Shown: positions 59,300 through 64,000 of the stretch, piece after piece | How the letters are laid out: the number at the start of each line of letters is the position of its first letter | How positions within the stretch are numbered: the first letter of the stretch is position 1 | DNA from: Saccopteryx bilineata | Taxonomy: Eukaryota > Chordata > Mammalia > Chiroptera > Emballonuridae | Assembly (NCBI RefSeq): GCF_036850765.1 | Contig: NC_089492.1 | Span: 170,498,296 to 170,562,295 of the forward strand | Length of the DNA: 64,000 nt | Direction of reading: 5' to 3' | Translations under genes and position numbers: made by a program | The notes under the pieces: generated by a model | What the model saw: only the letters and a program-made list of their open reading frames with translations | The model's database searches: none | What the model was told of the DNA's origin: nothing

Positions 59300-59391
59300 C
59301 CTTTGCTACTGTTAATCTCCATCCTCTCCCCCCTTTTTTTCCTTTGTTGTCACAGTTTAAGTTTGGTTTTATTGTGTTCTTGGTGGAGCTG

Positions 59392-60387
59392 TTACTTGTG
59401 GTGTTGTTTTCTTTTGTTCTTTGAATCTGGTTGGAAACCCCCCCTTAGTATTTCCTGGAGTGGGGGCTTTCTGTTGATAAATTCTCTCATCTTTTCTGTA
59501 TTTGTGAATGTTTTTATATCTCCTTCATACTTGAAGGATAGCTTTGATGGGTATAGTATTCTTGGCTGAAAGTTCCTCTCTTTCAGGGCTTTAAATATTG
59601 GGGTCCACTCTCTTCTAGCTTGTAGAGTTTCTGCTGAGAAATCTGATGATAATCTAATAGGCCTTCCTTTATATGTTGTACTCTTCTTTTCCCTGGCTGC
59701 CTTGAGAATTTTTTCTTTGTCATTGGTTTGTGTCATCTTTATTATGATGTGCCTTGGAGTGGGTTTGTTGGGGTTAAGAAAACTTGGTGTTCTGTTTGCT
59801 TCTTGAATTTGAGGCTTTAGTTCCTTCCACAGGCTTAGGAAGTTCTCGTCTATTATTTGTTTGAGTATATTCTCCATTCCATTTTCTTTCTCTTCTCCCT
59901 CTGATATACCTATTATTCTTATGTTATTCTTTCTGATGGAGTCAGACAATTCCTGTAGGGCTTTCTCATTTTTTATTATTTTTGAGTCTCTTTCTTCTTC
60001 TCTCTGTTGTGCCTCAAGTTGTTTGTCTTCTATTTCACTAATCCTATCTTCAATCTGGGCTGTTCTGTTAGCTAAGCTTGTTACCTCATTTTTCAGCTCG
60101 TGAATTGAGTTTTTCATTTCTGTTTGATTTGTTTTTATAGTTTCAATTTCCTTGGTAATATATTCTTTGTGTTCATTGAGTTGTTTTCTGATCTCCCTAT
60201 ATTGCCTTTCTGTGTTTTCTTGTATATCTCTGAGTATTTTTAAGATTTCTATTTTAAATTCTCTGTCATTTAGCTCCAAGGCTTCCAATATGTTAAGTCT
60301 TTTCTCCGTAGATTTTTCCACATCTATTTGTGTTACCTCTCTTTCTTTTGTATCCATAATATTCGATTTCCTCTTTCTTATCGGCAT
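59392..60387 (-). CDS. L1 D ORF1p, intact RNA-binding protein
   Basis: A 331-codon ORF, close to the usual ~340 residues of mammalian ORF1p. ORF1p trimerises through its coiled coil, binds L1 RNA and helps form the cytoplasmic particle. Visible: a basic start ([12 protein letters not shown]), heptad-rich Glu/Lys/Leu sequence at about residues 25-150, an RRM-like domain starting at RIIGISEGEEKEN (about 155-250) and a C-terminal domain ending with LQEILRGGF. ATG at 60385-60387; no stop or frameshift. It lies 227 bp inside the element's 5' end and would be transcribed from the L1 promoter. Most full-length L1 copies are methylated, so expression cannot be told from sequence. Confidence 0.92.
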   Translation of the reverse strand: MPIRKRKSNIMDTKEREVTQIDVEKSTEKRLNILEALELNDREFKIEILKILRDIQENTERQYREIRKQLNEHKEYITKEIETIKTNQTEMKNSIHELKNEVTSLANRTAQIEDRISEIEDKQLEAQQREEERDSKIIKNEKALQELSDSIRKNNIRIIGISEGEEKENGMENILKQIIDENFLSLWKELKPQIQEANRTPSFLNPNKPTPRHIIIKMTQTNDKEKILKAAREKKSTTYKGRPIRLSSDFSAETLQARREWTPIFKALKERNFQPRILYPSKLSFKYEGDIKTFTNTEKMREFINRKPPLQEILRGGFQPDSKNKRKQHHK

Positions 60388-60614
60388 CTGAGGGTGGTCT
60401 TATTGATAGCACGCGGGTGCACTCCCTGGCGGCTTGAATGAGCGTCGCTGCGGTAGCTTCCTCCACACCCTCGTCTCTCAGATTCAAGTGATAACAGTCC
60501 TTTTGCTGTCAGTTTGTGTGGAACTCCGGAATGCCTAGTTGATAAATTTGTTGTGATTTAGGGGAGAGCTGTCGGACGCGCTTCTCACGGCGCCATTTCC
60601 GTGACGTCACTCCA
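60388..60614 (-). promoter_or_regulatory. Short 5' UTR and promoter of L1 D
   Basis: Only 227 bp, GC-rich with several CpGs (for example 'cacgcgggtgcac', 'gtcggacgcgcttctc'). At its sense 5' end: TGACGTCA (60602-60609), four bases, AATGGCG (about 60591-60597). The ~30 bp next to ORF1 ('gaccaccctcagatgccg' side) match L1 A, but the middle does not. The element's end is fixed by the target duplication, so this is a short UTR, not a 5' truncation. Confidence 0.75.
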
Positions 60615-60629
60615 ACATTCTTTTTTCTT

Positions 60630-61955
60630 AACTAACATATTGAGGATATTTTAGAATCACACTACCTAATTGAATACCTGTCCCCGGGACTAATTAATTA
60701 TTTATTTTTAACTTAAAATGTTAGAATTGTGAAGTAAAATAGGAAATACTGAATTGAGCTCCTAAATATGGAAGTATTATTTTCATATTACCAGTAATTA
60801 ACATGAGTCTTGGTAGATCAATTCCTAAAACATTCTTTTGTCACTCTCATTTGTTTTATATTTGTCACCAGCAATATCAAAGGTATCTGAACTCAATCAT
60901 GTCACAATTGATAAGTATAATTTTCTTTAGTCTGTTTCTAACATAATTCTAATACTCAGCCTCTACCATCCCACACCTCTGCATACAACTGTTTATTTAT
61001 TATAGCCTTCATGTTTCTGCTATGATTGTGTCACTGTATCCCACGTTATTTTTATAGAGCCTGATTTCTGGGGTTTCTGTATCAGGAAGAAGACAGCTGG
61101 ATGATGGTGGGTGACATTTTTCAAGGCAGGAGAATTTCTTCCACTGTAAGCAGATTTTTGGTCTTTCTGAACTAATGAAACCATAAAATTTGGTTAACAT
61201 AGGGGTTATCTAAGGAGACAAAAAGTGTGTAAGGCAGTAAGATATGGTAAGTTTTAAAGGCCACAATCTGAAAAGTAATAACTGTTTTTTGATTATCAGG
61301 TTAATTTCAGCCTTTTAACCTTGACATTAATCTCAGCACAGACATAAGGACATGGTCTCCAGATCTCTCATGCACAAATATGCTGGTGTACCTCCTTAGA
61401 TCTGTGGGTCTGTTCTCCACTGTCGGTACTGTACCGTGTTTCTGAAGAGCTTGGCTTCTAAAGACTCTAGCATTTTGGTTTCTTTGCTGAATGGTTTTCA
61501 TTTGGGTCAGTGATGGAAAGCACTGACAAAATTGGGAAAATGAGAGAGAGAGGTCAAGGTATTTTGACCTTGCTTTCTTTGTACTATTGCCTTGACATCA
61601 TACAGCTACACTTCCCCTGTCCTTTCCATTTTCCTTGGCTCCAGTTCTTTTTCCTCTCATCTTCCTTTGGCCCTGGTTTCCCTCTGTTGTCAGTCTCTGA
61701 TCATCAACCCCCTTTCTGTCATCCATTAGCCCTGCCAACACCCCTGTGAATAATCTCTTCATTCACGTCTCTTCATCTAGACTGAATACTATTTCCTGTC
61801 ACTAATTCTGTCTGATACAGTTATGTGATATCAAGATTGCATAGTTTGCTCTGTGCCTTCTCCCCTCTGTGACTTCAGAATTATCTGTTATTGAGTAGTG
61901 TCTACCTAAAAAGTGTAATTAAGAAGAAAGTAGGGTTTAAGAGCCAGTAAAAGAG
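60630..61955. other. Unique non-coding DNA
   Basis: No repeat or gene recognised. Confidence 0.45.
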
Positions 61956-62180
61956 ATTAAGGAAGACTTGGCTTTGATTTTGTCCAAGTAACTTAACCAC
62001 TTCAATCCCAACCTTCCTCCTCAGTAAAACTAGGATTGTGATTGTATTAATAGGACTTGGTTGTTCTGAAGACTAAATGAGCCAAAACATGTAGAACTCT
62101 TAGCACAGTACATGGTACATATAGTAATCAAACACATCGCAAGTTCTCAATACATTTTAGCTATTATTGGGATGGTAATA
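61956..62180 (+). mobile_element. MIR, head side
   Basis: 'ttgtccaagtaacttaacca', 'cctcctcagtaaaactagga', 'gaagactaaatgagccaaaa', 'cttagcacagtacatggtac' and 'caagttctcaatacatttta' follow the MIR consensus order in the opposite sense to the copy at 44690. Ancient and clearly recognisable. Confidence 0.88.
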
Positions 62181-62639
62181 TGTTTTCTAACTACAAGTAC
62201 AGTGATACTTAGAAGGAATGTGGATAATTAATGCATGTGTAGAATAGAGAGAATTTGACCATCATCACACATAACATGGGTGTTGTCAGCAGAGAGTGTG
62301 GATGAAGAAAAACTGGATGTGAAGTGCTAGAAATGGATGCTCTTCTGATCATACCTGTGGAACATCATAGCCTCTCTCCTGCAGTAGCTGGTTCCACACT
62401 GTTGAAAATGAGCTGTAGGATATGCAGCATGTTGTTTTGTCTGTGTCTATTAAGAGGCTACCATCTGCTGTGTGATCATTAGGATTATCGGTGTTACCAG
62501 TTGTTCTTTTATATCTCTTATAATCAACCTTCTTCAAGGCATGCTTCTCAAATATGAGGACCAGTGCGCTGAGAAAGCCATGTACTTGCACATAGCAAAG
62601 TTGAAAATTGGTTCAATTGATAACTCTGAAAAATGTTCT
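62181..62639. other. Unique non-coding DNA
   Basis: No repeat or gene recognised. Confidence 0.4.
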
Positions 62640-63285
62640 TTTTAAAAATTAAAAAAATGTTTTCAGTTACAGTTGACATTCAATATTAAATTAGTTGTAG
62701 GCATACAGCATAGTGATTAGACATTTATATGATTTACAAAGTGATTTTATGTCTTACAGCTACCGATACCACACTTTACATCCTTGTGACTATTTTGTAA
62801 TTGCCCATTTGTACTTCTTAATCCCTTTACCTTTTTTGCTCAGCCTCCTAACTCTCTCCCTGGCAATAATCAGTTTGTTTTCTGTATCTAGGAGTCTGTT
62901 TCTGTTTTGTTGGGTCATTTTGTTTTTTAGATTTCATATATGAGTGAAGTATATGGTATTTGTCTTTTTCTGTCTAATTTACTTCATTCAGAATTATATA
63001 CCCTGTAGGTCCATTAATATTTCCACAAATAGTAAGACTTTGTTCTTTTTTATGCCCAGTAGATTCCTTTTTATGTATGTACCACTCCTTCTTTATCCTA
63101 TCACCTTTTGATTGGAGCATTTAAACCATTTAATATTTAAAGTAATTTCTGATAAGTATGTAGTTATTGCCATTTTATTCATTGTTTTATAATTGTGTTA
63201 TGGTTCATTTGCTTCTTATTTTTTATCTCTCTTCTCTTGAATGTTGATAACTTTCTGTTGTTTTGTGTTTGAATTACTTTTCTTA
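62640..63285 (-). mobile_element. Old L1M-type fragments, internally deleted
   Basis: 62640-63080 is antisense L1 3' end ('catatatgagtgaagtatat', 'gtctttttctgtctaattta', 'taccctgtaggtccat'). At 63100-63230 the text jumps to an ORF2-start/inter-ORF region ('ttgattggagcatttaaacc', 'agttattgccattttattca'). So several kb of the L1 are missing between the two parts. The SINE at 63286-63420 lies within the second part. Confidence 0.75.
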
Positions 63286-63420
63286 TTTTTTTTTTTATTC
63301 ATTTTAGAGAGGAGAGAAAGAGACAGAGAGAGAGAAGGGGGGAGGAGCAGGAAGCATCAACTCCCATATGTGCCTTGACTAGGCAAGCCCAGGGTTTCAA
63401 ACCGGCAACCTCAGGTCAGG
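63286..63420 (-). mobile_element. Short tRNA SINE with a deleted A-box
   Basis: Same family as 18583-18985, minus strand: T tail, purine-rich part, 'catcaactcccatatgtgcc', 'ggtttcaaaccggcaacc', then directly 'tcaggtcagg'. The ~38 bp with the A-box are gone. The join falls on an 'aggtc' word present at both edges in intact copies. Confidence 0.88.
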
Positions 63421-63600
63421 CCTCTTTATTACTTTTATATCTCTTATAGATTTTTGTTTGTGGTTGTCATGTGCTTCATATATACCATGCTAGATTTATA
63501 GCAGTCTATTTTAAGCTGATGGTCACTTAAATTTGAAAACATAATGAGATTATTACCTTTTTATTCACCCACTCCACATTTATACTTTTGACTTATTTTT
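63421..63600 (-). mobile_element. Old L1M-type continuation
   Basis: 'tagatttttgtttgtggttg', 'atataccatgctagatttat' and 'agcagtctattttaagctga' continue the antisense inter-ORF region of the same old L1 beyond the SINE. Confidence 0.55.
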
Positions 63601-63604
63601 TTAC

Positions 63605-63665
63605 TTCATCTAAAAAAATTATTGGAGTGACATTAGTTAATAAAATTATACAGGTTTCAGGTTAT
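63605..63665 (-). mobile_element. L1 3'-end fragment
   Basis: 'ttattggagtgacattagtt' and 'aaaattatacaggtttcagg' are the antisense of the same 3' end type as 49705-49862. Short and separate from the L1M pieces on its left. Confidence 0.65.
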
Positions 63666-64000
63666 CTTTGCTTCTTTGTGTGTGTGTGTGTATGTCTTAT
63701 TTACCAAGGCAACCTGAGTGCCCTTCATTAATATTTTTTCTTTTATGATGATTCCTTTAATACTTGAAATTGCCAGCTTTCTTCAATGCTCTCTTTTTCT
63801 CCTCTCTTATGTAATATAAAATCTGATTTTTTTTTCCAATTTTTCCATAGAGATAAGACCGATGCTAAAAATAAAATACTCTAACATTAAAACGCTATAT
63901 TCTAATCATGTGGGTTATTAGAATTGATCTCTGATGTTTCTTTACTTGCCAATTATCATTACTTTCAGAGAGGTAAGACTGAGTACCAAATTATGGGGGG
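63666..64000. other. Unique DNA at the window end
   Basis: A (gt)n patch at 63676-63692; otherwise nothing recognised. Confidence 0.4.

Larger units (their letters stand above)
54959..60614 (-). mobile_element. Full-length young L1 (element D)
   Basis: 5.66 kb, minus strand, with a perfect 15-bp duplication 'acattcttttttctt' at 54944-54958 and 60615-60629. Order from its 5' end: a ~227-bp 5' UTR, ORF1 (intact), a 325-nt spacer, ORF2 (two stops), a G-rich 3' UTR (55130-55205) and a long A tail. The undamaged duplication and few lesions make it the youngest full-length L1 here. It has the same 5' end core as L1 A but a different, much shorter 5' UTR. Confidence 0.95.

Noticed and set aside
12784..60600. 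Active autonomous L1
   Set aside because: Every ORF2 is broken: stops in A, C and D, truncation in B and C, frameshifts in A, B and E, and a lost start in D. Only ORF1 of D is intact.

Overview
The window looks like mammalian nuclear DNA and almost certainly comes from a bat. The evidence is a mix of ancient mammal-wide repeats (MIR, MER5-like and MaLR-like copies), young L1 LINEs, and many tRNA-headed SINEs whose heads resemble SINEs I associate with rhinolophoid (Rhinolophus/Hipposideros-type) bats. The exact lineage is inference. I find no host protein-coding gene, tRNA gene, rRNA gene, CRISPR array or bacterial feature. It reads as an intergenic or intronic repeat cluster, and the only long ORFs belong to L1 elements.

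Layout. 1-7330: mostly unique AT-rich DNA with an MLT1-like LTR, a degraded SINE, an ERV LTR, a MER5A-like hAT copy and a tail-only retroposon scar. 7345-17595: a full-length minus-strand L1 ('A') with a 2.3-kb 5' UTR containing ~240-bp tandem units, split by a 5'-truncated plus-strand L1 ('B', 12777-15298). 17600-26100: unique DNA with SINEs, including a two-unit SINE that appears to have inserted as one piece. 26090-33070: a four-level nest. A tRNA SINE is split by a hAT MITE with an exact 8-bp duplication; the MITE is split by a full-length L1 ('E'); L1 E is split by another SINE. 33070-49860: LTR pieces, SINEs, a second copy of the MITE, a different hAT MITE, a 737-bp solo LTR inside a SINE, and MIRs. 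49889-53300: a 5'-truncated L1 ('C'). 54959-60614: a full-length L1 ('D') with a 15-bp duplication and an intact ORF1. 60630-64000: unique DNA, a MIR, old antisense L1 pieces and a deleted SINE.

How the parts relate. The L1s would supply the retrotransposition machinery (ORF1p RNA-binding trimer; ORF2p endonuclease and reverse transcriptase) that the tRNA SINEs use in trans. L1 A, B, C and D belong to one lineage; E is an older, distinct one. Three full-length L1s have three different 5' UTRs (about 2.3, 0.9 and 0.23 kb). A and D keep the same start-site motif pair with the same 4-nt spacing, although most of the UTR downstream differs. A and D also share an unusually long (~325 nt) ORF1-ORF2 spacer, against 57 nt in E. 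All ORF2 copies are broken by nonsense codons, frameshifts or truncation, so no element here looks autonomous.
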